From CAXBDP01 sp041689935 (GTDB lineage: Bacteria; Bacteroidota; Bacteroidia; Cytophagales; Cyclobacteriaceae), in contig JBDNFI010000091.1 of assembly GCA_041689935.1 (NCBI GenBank), positions 1 through 64,000 of the forward strand: a stretch of DNA of 64,000 bases, in the 5' to 3' direction. The notes beneath the pieces are model-generated. The model saw only the letters and a list, made by a program, of their open reading frames with translations, was not told where the DNA came from and made no database searches. How positions within the stretch are numbered: position 1 is the first letter of the stretch; the number at the start of each line of letters is the position of its first letter. The translations under genes and the position numbers were made by a program. This document shows, in pieces, positions 52,202 to 61,000 of the stretch.

Positions 52202-53170
52202 TCAGCTCAATAGTTTCACTAAAGTGGCTCCATACCCAAATTTCTCTCGCTGTGCGTCTTTGAAGGTCAATCGTGGTGCTAGTCTGCTTAATCTTTTATG
52301 GATTTCATGCCGAAGGGTGCCATTGCCGACACCATGCACAAATGTGATTTCATTCATATTGTGATAGATGGCACCATCCAACGCTTTTTCGAAGGCCTCC
52401 AGCTGAATTTGCAGCATATCTTGGTTTCCGAGCAAATCTGCATTGGGAACCAAGGTCTCGATATGTAAATCTACGACAGTATCGGGCACAGCTTTGCGGG
52501 AATTATCTTTACTAGCTACTTTGTGTCCATCGCCACTCATTGCTTCCTTCAATTGCTGTATAGGCACGTCTACATGTTCTGCATCTAGTTGATACAAATG
52601 CGCCTCTTGCTTGATGACTGGCGCAATGGCTTTCAGCTTAAAGAAAGTGTTGGCTTTAGGTTTTAAATTTTTACGTAGCGTAGAAGGCCTGTTTTTGCTT
52701 TCGACTGCATAGTATATGGCTTCTACAATGAACTCAGGCCAGTTTTCGAATCCCTCTAGGAAATAGGAAGTGCTCTTCACTGCACTTTTGGGTTCGAGTA
52801 TGCCATGAGCAAGGCCCGTTTCTTCTATGCCTCGCTTCTCGAATAGGGCATAGATCAATCTATAATCTGTATTATTAATCAGTTGGCAGTCGAGCTCTCT
52901 GTCGCTTTTGGGTACAAAGGCCAAGTATATTCCATGACTAGATTTGATTTCTCTTTTTGGCGTAAATGCGCTTTCCCTACTACTCGGAATGGCTTTTTCA
53001 TCTTCAAAAAAACTATTTTCTTCCTTTGCTACAATGACTAACTCACGGATAGAAACAGGAATAAAAAAGCCATCTTCTATTTCAACTTCTACAATTCCGT
53101 TATTCTGAATTTTCCTAATTACGCCTTGTCCTTTGCTATGGAGCATACGGACTTTATCACCTACATGCAT
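52202..53170 (-). CDS. DUF2027 and Smr domain protein
   Basis: The start is placed at the ATG 53170 (MHVGDKVRML); an upstream TTG would add six residues. The 322-residue cytosolic protein has an N-terminal DUF2027-type KOW-like barrel (GDKVRMLHSKGQGVIRKI), a central beta domain and a C-terminal Smr domain with VVDLHIETLVPN and ITFVHGVGNGTLRHEIHKRL (HGxGxGxLR, residues ~275-293). Smr domains of this type can nick or cleave nucleic acid; DUF2027-Smr proteins occur across Bacteroidota, function unknown. It stands between rluE and the fifth peptide locus. Confidence 0.85.
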   Translation of the reverse strand: MHVGDKVRMLHSKGQGVIRKIQNNGIVEVEIEDGFFIPVSIRELVIVAKEENSFFEDEKAIPSSRESAFTPKREIKSSHGIYLAFVPKSDRELDCQLINNTDYRLIYALFEKRGIEETGLAHGILEPKSAVKSTSYFLEGFENWPEFIVEAIYYAVESKNRPSTLRKNLKPKANTFFKLKAIAPVIKQEAHLYQLDAEHVDVPIQQLKEAMSGDGHKVASKDNSRKAVPDTVVDLHIETLVPNADLLGNQDMLQIQLEAFEKALDGAIYHNMNEITFVHGVGNGTLRHEIHKRLSRLAPRLTFKDAQREKFGYGATLVKLLS

Positions 53171-53399
53171 TTTTCGATCTTTTTGCAAAGATAGGGATTA
53201 TGGAAGCGAAAGAGCTTGCTGGTTTTCACTTAGAATTGAAATAGGATAAATAGATTGGATTTTTTGTTTCCAATTAAAAAGTAGAGAACGTAACTATGTA
53301 TAATTTACGGTATTTCAAAAATATTTTTCAAAAAATCAGGAATTGAGGTTGGTTTTTTTGGTGGACAAATGAATTTCTAAATCCTAACTTCTTCTTATT

Positions 53400-53645
53400 A
53401 TGAAAAAGATTTTATGCAGTTTTGGCTTTGCTCTGATATTAATTGGAGCATCTACTTTTGCAGCTAATGCAAATGGTGGGTACAATTGTAATGCTACAGT
53501 GTAGGCATGTTCAACTAATGGTGATTTATCATCACAAATTCAGAATTTTTGGCGATGGTGTGATTGTGGTTCTTTAGTTACTTTCATTGATGTATGTAAT
53601 GGTGATTTTCCAGTTGTTGTTTCTTTTCCATGTACTGTTGAATAG
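53400..53645 (+). pseudogene. Small secreted Cys-rich peptide, cassette 5, interrupted by TAG
   Basis: ATG at 53400 opens a frame with a clear signal peptide (MKKILCSFGFALILIGAS) and cleavage near ANANG, then YNCNATV. TAG follows at 53502-53504. The same frame then continues for 46 codons with the same kind of Cys-rich C-terminus as the peptide at 45872 (CDCGSLVTFIDVCNGD, VSFPCTVE), to TAG at 53643. The stop aligns within one residue of a Trp in the paralog, so TGG to TAG is a likely cause. A pseudogene is the first reading; a sequencing error or readthrough remains possible. The propeller gene starts 9 nt later. Confidence 0.72.
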
Positions 53646-53654
53646 TGGTCAATT

Positions 53655-54800
53655 ATGAAAGCTCCCAGCCTATTTAAATTAAAATTGATTTTGATATTTT
53701 TAATGTCTTCTTCAATTGTTTGTTGCAACAGTTCGGAAGAAAAAGAGCTTTCATTTTTTCCAGAATATTTAGATTTCGAAGAATTTACGGTTCCTATTCC
53801 TCCCTATATGACCAATGCTTGGAACGTTATTTCTGAAGTCCACAATTCAGATACAAAGAATATTGTGATATGGGATGATTATAAGAAGTCCTTTTTTGAG
53901 TATTCAATAGATAAAGGGCAAGTCGTTGATAGTTTAGTTTTGAATGGCGATACCTTGAATTTGAATGGATTTAATATATTTTCTAAGAATGAAAAAGGAT
54001 ATTTTATATCTACCAATTTCGATTTTTATTGGCTAGATAATAAAGGACAACTATTGTCTAATTGGAGTAAAATACCCAAAGGAAGAAATCCATTAAAGAG
54101 TAATGATTTTTCAAAAGTAATTTTAAGTTATGATGGTTTAAGGCAATCAGTTTTGAATGAAACAACGCTGCCATTAACATTTAGATTAATAAATGAATTT
54201 GGAATGGGTGTATATGAGAATAGTTTTTATGAGTTTCCGGTATTGGGTTCCTTGAATATGGAAACAGGCGAAGTTTCTCAATTCGATGTGTATTTTCCCA
54301 AAGAAGAATTTAAAGTTGGGGAAGAGTCTTTTCCAACAAAGGCTTTTCTAAGTTTTACATCATGTGGACCTAATTGTTTAGCCTATATCTACGGGATCAA
54401 TGAAAAGATATATTTTCTGAATACCAAATCAGGTGAGGTTAAATCTCACTCGTTAAGAAACGAATATTTTAATGTGATTATTAACCCAATTAGTAAAAGT
54501 AATTTTGAAGACAACACTATTAAAGCTGAATATTTCTCCAAGATTAGCACATATTCTAAAATCTATTATAATCCCTATAATCAAGGCTTTGTAAGAATCG
54601 GTGAGGAAAAAACGCAAGGTTCTTCAAGGTATATATGTGAGATTATTTCAAAAGAACTAGAAATAATATCCTACATGTACCTTCCGCAAAATTATATGAA
54701 AAGACCAATATTTTTTGAGGACGAGATATTGTTCTTATACTTCCAAGGCTATAAAGAAGACGAAATGAAATTTCTCCGAATTAGGCTTGACAGTAATTAG
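53655..54800 (+). CDS. Propeller-like lipoprotein, cassette 5
   Basis: The 381-residue lipoprotein has a signal with lipobox region SSSIVCCNS (Cys23/24). It is a paralog of the lipoprotein at 46095: compare FTVPIPPYMTNAWNVIS near the N-terminus and YFQGYKEDEMKFLRIRLDSN at the C-terminus. It resembles DUF4221/6-bladed propellers. A 13-bp hairpin overlaps the lipobox codons. Its peptide partner is interrupted, yet this gene is intact. It converges on the DUF2279 gene, sharing four bases of stop codons. Confidence 0.75.
   Translation: MKAPSLFKLKLILIFLMSSSIVCCNSSEEKELSFFPEYLDFEEFTVPIPPYMTNAWNVISEVHNSDTKNIVIWDDYKKSFFEYSIDKGQVVDSLVLNGDTLNLNGFNIFSKNEKGYFISTNFDFYWLDNKGQLLSNWSKIPKGRNPLKSNDFSKVILSYDGLRQSVLNETTLPLTFRLINEFGMGVYENSFYEFPVLGSLNMETGEVSQFDVYFPKEEFKVGEESFPTKAFLSFTSCGPNCLAYIYGINEKIYFLNTKSGEVKSHSLRNEYFNVIINPISKSNFEDNTIKAEYFSKISTYSKIYYNPYNQGFVRIGEEKTQGSSRYICEIISKELEIISYMYLPQNYMKRPIFFEDEILFLYFQGYKEDEMKFLRIRLDSN
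53708..53741 (+). promoter_or_regulatory. 13-bp mRNA hairpin over the lipobox codons of the propeller gene
   Basis: Arms TTCTTC + AATTGTT (53708-53720) pair with AACAGTT + GAAGAA (53727-53733 and 53736-53741) with one G-U pair, a 2-nt bulge and a 6-nt loop. It begins 53 nt after the propeller start codon. Confidence 0.55.
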
Positions 54801-55705
54801 AAATATAAACCATGCCCTTTGAATCCATCTTTGCGATTGAATTCCAACGTAGGAGCTGGAATTTTAATTAGGTTGAGCGCGTCGAGCAAGGTGTTCAAGA
54901 AAGTACTTCGGCCTTTAAACGCTCTAAAATCTACATCTACTGATAAGAAGTATCTTCTGTATGGATCCAAACCAGCCGCTATATTTTCTGGGTCACGCCC
55001 ATAGATCATATCTGCTGCGCCGTAGCCAACAGAAAAATTGAGCCATTTGGGCAAATTACTTTTCTTGTTCGAAAGCAGATACGGGTTGGCAGAGAACCAG
55101 TAGGTTTGACCATTGTAATCCTTGAGCCATTCTTCATGCAGTCCATCACCTAATGTGCCTGGACGCTGCGGAGCATACGCCGTTCGCTGAAAAGACCCCT
55201 TGGGTTGTATGCGCACTTCTCCCCAAGCTAGTTCTTGCGCTAGAAAAAGTCCAGCGCCCAGGCTATTGGCGGCAAGGTCGCTCCAAGAAAAGCCATAATC
55301 TTGAGAAGTCCCGTCTAATATTTCCACAGGCAGCATCATAATGCCACTTGTAGCAGCTCCCCAAATAGCTGCTTTGCGGTTGCTCATTCCTGCCCATCGA
55401 AAAGTACCTGCTGCTGCAAAACTTATTTGATATGCGGAGTAAATATGCCCTAACTTATCCATTTGCTTCCATTGTGGCAGGTCATCAAAAAAATGGAAAC
55501 TCCGTGTAGATTGATCGGCATACCAAGTAGCACTAAGGCCTGCCATTCCCAACGCATAGGCAGCACCACCTCCCGCCAATACCCAAGTCAATCGCTTATT
55601 ATCTATACTGTCTCCATGGCCGTAGTCCTTTAGATAATCCATTTCGCTAAATGCAAAAATTGGATTGCCTAGGAAAAGGAAGATAATCAATAGCCTTGAT
55701 TTCAT
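54797..55705 (-). CDS. DUF2279 family protein
   Basis: The 302-residue protein has a signal peptide ending near IFAFSE, then a DUF2279 (YfiM-like) core with WKQMDKLGHIYSAYQ (residues ~81-95), GMSNRKAAIWGAATSG and DGTSQDYGFSWSDLAANSLG. The His and Asp residues in DKLGH and DGxSxxxGFSxxDLxAN are the conserved marks. It probably lies at the outer membrane; function unknown. The end has FSVGYGAADMIYGRDPENIAAG. A GCGGGAGG copy lies at 55569-55576. Confidence 0.82.
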   Translation of the reverse strand: MKSRLLIIFLFLGNPIFAFSEMDYLKDYGHGDSIDNKRLTWVLAGGGAAYALGMAGLSATWYADQSTRSFHFFDDLPQWKQMDKLGHIYSAYQISFAAAGTFRWAGMSNRKAAIWGAATSGIMMLPVEILDGTSQDYGFSWSDLAANSLGAGLFLAQELAWGEVRIQPKGSFQRTAYAPQRPGTLGDGLHEEWLKDYNGQTYWFSANPYLLSNKKSNLPKWLNFSVGYGAADMIYGRDPENIAAGLDPYRRYFLSVDVDFRAFKGRSTFLNTLLDALNLIKIPAPTLEFNRKDGFKGHGLYF

Positions 55706-55791
55706 AGTGTGAAGATACTAAGCAAGGGTTAAAAATGAGCTGAGAATTAAATTCCTGCGCAAATTGAATATTAAATTTCTACACAATCCAC

Positions 55792-57093
55792 TCAGGCTAG
55801 TGCTGCTTTATAGGTATCAATCGCTCTTTGTCTTGCAAATTTATGATCCACCATTGGTTCTGGGTAGCTGTTGGTACCATATTCAGGAACCCATTTTCTA
55901 ATGTATTTCAGTTCTTTATCAAACTTCTCCGTTTGCGAGCTCGGATTAAAAACCCTGAAATAGGGTTGCGCATCGGTGCCAGTTCCTGCAGCCCATTGCC
56001 AGCCGCCATTGTTTGAGGCTAATTCAAAATCTAAAAGTTTTTTGGCAAAATAGGCTTCTCCCAATCGCCAGTCGATTAGTAGGTGCTTGGTGAGAAAACT
56101 GGCCACAATCATGCGCACTCTATTGTGCATAAAGCCGGTTTGGTTGAGTTCGCGCATGCCAGCATCTACAATCGGGTAGCCTGTATTGCCCTTGCACCAT
56201 TTGCTGAAATCCTCCTCGCTGCTCCGCCATGGAATCTGATCGTATTGTGGCTTGAAGGCATGGTCCACCACCTTAGGATTGTGGAATAGTATCATCATAT
56301 AGAACTCCCGCCAAATAAGCTCAGATAGATAGGTTTCGTTAAGTTTATGTGCCTTTATTGCCAATTCGCGAATGCTTATCGTGCCGAATCGCAAATGAAT
56401 TCCAAGTCTGGTGGTTCCTTTTTTTGCAGGAAAATCTCGATCATTATCATATTCTGATATAATGCTTTCGTCCATCTCTGCAGAAGGAATTGGAATTTTG
56501 GATGGATTAAAACCCATTTGCTCCAAGCTTGGAATTTCAAATGGTTCAGTTTGGAAAAATGGCGCGTTAGATTTTGGCACTCCTAATGAAGATATCCGGC
56601 TTTGCTCGAAGGCTTGCATCCACTTTTTCTTAAAAGGGGTAAATACTTTATAAAATGTGCCCGAATCGCTTAGAATTTCACTTTGTTCAAATATAACTTG
56701 GTCTTTGAATGTATAGAACCCAATATTCTCAGCCTGCAGAAAAGCATCAATTTGGCTATCTCTTTCTTTGGCGTAGGGTTCGTAATCTCGGTTGGTGTAG
56801 ACTTCCTCTATTTGATAATCTGCGGTTAACTGCTCAATTACCTCCCGCGGATTTCCGTAAAACACTTGTAAACTGCTGCCATACTTTTGCAATTGTCTGG
56901 AAAGTTCTTTTACACGATTATGTAAAAAATTGACTCTGGCGTCATCTTTATCTTCAAGCTTGTCAAGTATATTTTTGTCAAAAATGAAAATTGGTAAAAC
57001 AGCCTTTCCTTCCTGCAATGCATAATGCAACGCTGTGTTATCATTTATTCGAAGATCTCTTCTAAACCAGAATATGTTAGTTTTTTCCATCAT
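55792..57093 (-). CDS. phrB: Deoxyribodipyrimidine photolyase/cryptochrome
   Basis: The 433-residue flavoprotein opens with NIFWFRRDLRINDNTALHYAL, the DNA photolyase alpha/beta domain. The C-terminal FAD-binding half has LIWREFYMMILFHNP, GYPIVDAGMRELNQTGFMHNR and SNNGGWQWAAGTGTDAQPYFRVFNP, with the Trp residues of the electron chain and the Asn/Arg near the flavin. It repairs cyclobutane dimers with blue light; a cryptochrome role cannot be ruled out by sequence. ATG 57093 or 57090 are both possible. A GCGGGAGG copy lies at 56841-56848. Confidence 0.93.
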   Translation of the reverse strand: MMEKTNIFWFRRDLRINDNTALHYALQEGKAVLPIFIFDKNILDKLEDKDDARVNFLHNRVKELSRQLQKYGSSLQVFYGNPREVIEQLTADYQIEEVYTNRDYEPYAKERDSQIDAFLQAENIGFYTFKDQVIFEQSEILSDSGTFYKVFTPFKKKWMQAFEQSRISSLGVPKSNAPFFQTEPFEIPSLEQMGFNPSKIPIPSAEMDESIISEYDNDRDFPAKKGTTRLGIHLRFGTISIRELAIKAHKLNETYLSELIWREFYMMILFHNPKVVDHAFKPQYDQIPWRSSEEDFSKWCKGNTGYPIVDAGMRELNQTGFMHNRVRMIVASFLTKHLLIDWRLGEAYFAKKLLDFELASNNGGWQWAAGTGTDAQPYFRVFNPSSQTEKFDKELKYIRKWVPEYGTNSYPEPMVDHKFARQRAIDTYKAALA

Positions 57094-57217
57094 GAATCAA
57101 AACAGAAATCAAAATGCAATGTTCAAAAAGTAGCGTGCATTTGCTAGCAATTTTGTTTTTTTGATTTGAAAAAAGCGGGAGGATAATTACTGCACATTGG
57201 GCGTTTATAAGCATCAA

Positions 57218-57976
57218 TTACTCATTCAAATCCCAATTGTAATCCATGTAATCTACTTTCGCTTTGGCGTTTATCTTCACCTCGCTATATTTATTCAAAT
57301 AGTCGATGAGGCTCCCATTCTTTTTGAAATCACCTGAAAACCAAGAGAATATCTTAGAAACTTCGATATCAGAAGCTTGAATTTTGTTGTAAGCAGGATG
57401 GTTGATAAAAATGGCGGCTTGCTCAGTCAATTGCTGCTCTAGTTTGGTAGCTGTGAACGCTTCATTTCTGAGCGGAGGGCATGAAACCGATGCGCAATTA
57501 ATAGCGAAGTGAATTTGTGGCTCATCAAATTCCTTTCTCAGAATGGCATGTTCAATTTGATCTAAGCTTGCATCCTTTCCACCAATTTGGAAGAATTTTT
57601 TATGCCAAACAGTATTTAATAGTGGAATTTTGATGGTAGGATGGAGGTCTTGAATACTCTTGACTGGGTAATTATCCACTATTAATTTCACCGTAAAGGC
57701 ATTGTATGCATTGATCCAATAGGCCAATTGCTCTGCTTCCGACCAAGTAGCCTTATCAGGTGGGGTGTTGCTAAGGGTGTTTAGGTAGCTTTCGAGGGCA
57801 ATTTTATCTTGGATAAATCCTTCATAGTTTACGTTTCCCTGTTCAGTTACATGTTTTTGTAGAAGTACCGTCCAAGGGTTGTGGTTTGGTGCCTGTGTAC
57901 CTGCTTGGCCTAAGCTTTCGCTATGGCAAGAAAATAGTGAGACAAAAATTAAGGATAAAAGGAATAGGCGTACCAT
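57218..57976 (-). CDS. DUF547 domain lipoprotein
   Basis: The 252-residue protein has a lipobox LFSCHS (Cys17) and a DUF547 domain: AYWINAYNAFTVKLIVDNYP (residues ~85-104), DQIEHAILR, PQIHFAINCASVSCPPLRNEAF and the C-terminal YMDYNWDLN. DUF547 has a peptidase-like or transglutaminase-like Cys-His arrangement in NCASVSCPPL, but its activity is unknown. It follows tamB by 43 nt on the same strand. A GCGGGAGG copy lies downstream at 57175-57182, between this gene's stop and the photolyase start. Confidence 0.85.
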   Translation of the reverse strand: MVRLFLLSLIFVSLFSCHSESLGQAGTQAPNHNPWTVLLQKHVTEQGNVNYEGFIQDKIALESYLNTLSNTPPDKATWSEAEQLAYWINAYNAFTVKLIVDNYPVKSIQDLHPTIKIPLLNTVWHKKFFQIGGKDASLDQIEHAILRKEFDEPQIHFAINCASVSCPPLRNEAFTATKLEQQLTEQAAIFINHPAYNKIQASDIEVSKIFSWFSGDFKKNGSLIDYLNKYSEVKINAKAKVDYMDYNWDLNE

Positions 57977-58019
57977 AAATTAAATTTCAATGATATAAGA
58001 AAGAAAAGCTTTGTTTAGT

Positions 58020-61000
58020 TCAACTGAGTGGCAACTTTTGATCATCAGTTTCCTTTGAGCTTTCTTTATTCTTTTCGATTTCTTGTTCTTCTTTTGTTAA
58101 GTTTTCTCTCCGAATAGCTTCTGCTCTATTTTTACCTCTAATGCTTGTAAATAGCTCATCAAGTTTATCAAAACTTTGAGTGTACATTAAGCTAATACCC
58201 GTGGTTGTAGCTGTATTATTTAATGCTGTGGAGGCCATATTCAAATTGGTACGGCTAAAAATTTTCACTCGGAAGGCGCCGTCTGCGCTTAATAAATATT
58301 CCGCTGTCCAATCGCCAGCCAAGCTAGTAACATCCACTTCATTGCTCAAATTGGTAATGGCGCCATCGCGGGTTACTCTAAGTCTGCCATTTAAGAAGGT
58401 ATAAGAAAGCCGCAATTGAAAGGTATTTAAGGCTTGTTCATCGAGCCCAGCCAGGTCTATATTTACTTCTAAGTTTTCATCAATCTGGGAAACATAGTGG
58501 CTCAATTGGCTGGAGAAAAACTCACTTACTGATCGGCCAAAGCCGCCTCCACCACCGGTGCCAAATGAGTTTTCAGGTGAGAATTTACGTAAGATTATCA
58601 AAGAGAAAACCTGTCGATTGAGTTCCTGTTCATCGTTTTCTAGTCTGAATTTGAAACTGGTAACCAAGGTTTCTAATTCAATATTTCCTTGCGGATATTC
58701 GTCAATGACAATCCCAAAGTCTATTTCTGGGGATAGCATTGAGCCTGTCAAATCCATCGTAACTCTTGTAGGGTATCTGCGCTGCACTGCTGGGTCATTT
58801 AGCGCCGATTCATTGCGAACCAACGGAGCGAGTGAGGCTAATTGCCTGTAGGATGCTTGTATATCAAGTATAGCTTCGTAAGGATCTCCCAGCCAACTAA
58901 TCTTACTTCCTGGCTCCACAATAAATTCCTTATTGATAATCCCGTAAAGTGTGAAATTATAGGCTCCCTCGGTGATTTCATAATCACCAAACATATTGAA
59001 TTGGCCATTGGTATCAATTTGCAATTTGAGATTTCCACGCCCTCGCGCGCGAATGATATCGCCCGCTTTTTGATCGAAAATGATTTCGGCATAGGCATCA
59101 GGTGTTACGGCAATATCAAAATCGAGCTTTAGGCCAGATAAAACCACCTCTCTTTCTAGGTTGATTTCAGCCAATACAAGACTATCTTGGAAATCGATGA
59201 AGTGAATAAATTCACTTTGCTCTACACTGTTTGAGGAGCTTATGGGAATGTATAGGTTTGTGCCTTTGTTCGTAGTAGCTCTTACGCCCACTTCCAGATT
59301 GCTAAAAGGGCCTAAAATATTGAAAGTTCCTGTGGCGACTGCTGTGCCGTAGTAAAGTTCATTTTCGCGTATAGTTGTGTTTAGCACGAGTAGATTACTC
59401 ATGCTGCCGCGAATATCTACGACGAAATCTTTGAACCCATCATGGAAAATACCGCCAGTAATTTGCCCGCGATTATTGTCTTTATCTATCAAATTCAACC
59501 CTCTAAAACCAATCTCATTTTGATCGAAAATGATGCTTCCATCGAAATTATAAACTGTATTTAGATAATTGAATTTTAGTTTACCATTATCCATTTTCCC
59601 AGTGCCTTCTACCACAGGATTATCCAATGAGCCAGTAACGCTGATTTGGCCAGTAACCTTACCCGCCATTTCGGAAAATAGCCCAGCTAGAAAAGGCTCT
59701 GCAATATTGAGGTTGGCATTATTGAGATTGGCTATTAGCTTCAGTTGATCGTCAATTTCATTTGGAAAATAAAACCCATCTAGGGCAATCACTTTCTCGC
59801 CATCGCGAACAACGCCAAGAGCAATATCAACAAATTGTTCCTCGGTGTTCCACTTGGAAACGAGGCTAACATCACCCGCCAAAAATCTTTCAATACGGAA
59901 TTCTAGAATATCCAGATTTGCATCGAATATTTGGTTGTCATAGAAATCTTGAATATCCAAATACCCATCGGCCATACCAAAGAAAGGATATGGGCTAAAT
60001 GGGTTTAGGTTTTCGATTTGAAAATTATCCATTACCAATCGTAAATTCTTGCTCGGATCCTCCGAAATGCTGCCTGTGAGGGAAATACTTTGGTCTTGAG
60101 AGACAATACGTAAATTTTCAAAATCAATTTCTTTGCCTGCAATAAAGATTCTATTGTTGTCTGCGAATTGCCAATTCTGCTCTAAAGCCAATAAATTAGA
60201 GGGTTGGAATTTGATTTCCGTACCCTCCCGCAACAAGTTGATAGTACCAAAGACCTCCGCAATGCTATTAGTAGGTGCTTGAACTATTCGGCTGCTAAAG
60301 TCAATCTTCTTTTCACTCCAAATCAAATTCACATAAATATCTTCCAACGTGCCTTCATCAGCATCAGCATCATACCGTTTTGACTCGATATATGCACTGG
60401 CAAGTATGTCTGTGCTGTCTGCAATTTTGGAAGTGTTGATATCAATAAGGTTATTATTGAAGGTATTTGTGCCCACTCGGACAGTTTCTATTTCGGAATT
60501 TAAAGCAAATATGGACGTGTACCCGTTGATAAAACTGCCTTCCACATTCGTATTTTCCGACACGTATATGTATGGGTCGAATAACTGAATGATAGGATTT
60601 GCGTCTTTTAAATTAAATGTGAAATCTGCTCGATAGTATGCCGCTTCTGAGGCAAGATTTTTTTCAGAATAATAGCTGTTGATTTCTTCTTTGTCATTGA
60701 TCAATGCGAGTTCAATTTCTTTTGCAAAAATCTGAGCATCTTCAATGATCGTAGTAAAATTAAATTGACCGAAAATTTCCGCATCAATTAAGCTTGAGCT
60801 GAGTCTAATTTGCCTGTCTTGATTCTTTTTAATACTCTGAAATTCCAAAGAATCGAGTTTTAGGCTTCGACCATTGTAGACTATATAATTGTCAAGAAAT
60901 TCCGCATAGCCTGTTAGACTATCAATTTGTAATCCTCGCAAATCAGTGTAAACTTTCGTGCTGACAAAAATATCCTCCTCCGTCAAATTCAATTCTCTTA

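Noticed and set aside
53502..53504. TAG as a pyrrolysine or programmed recoding site
   Set aside because: No recoding gene or stimulatory structure is seen at the stop; the position near a Trp in the paralog is better explained by a TGG to TAG change.
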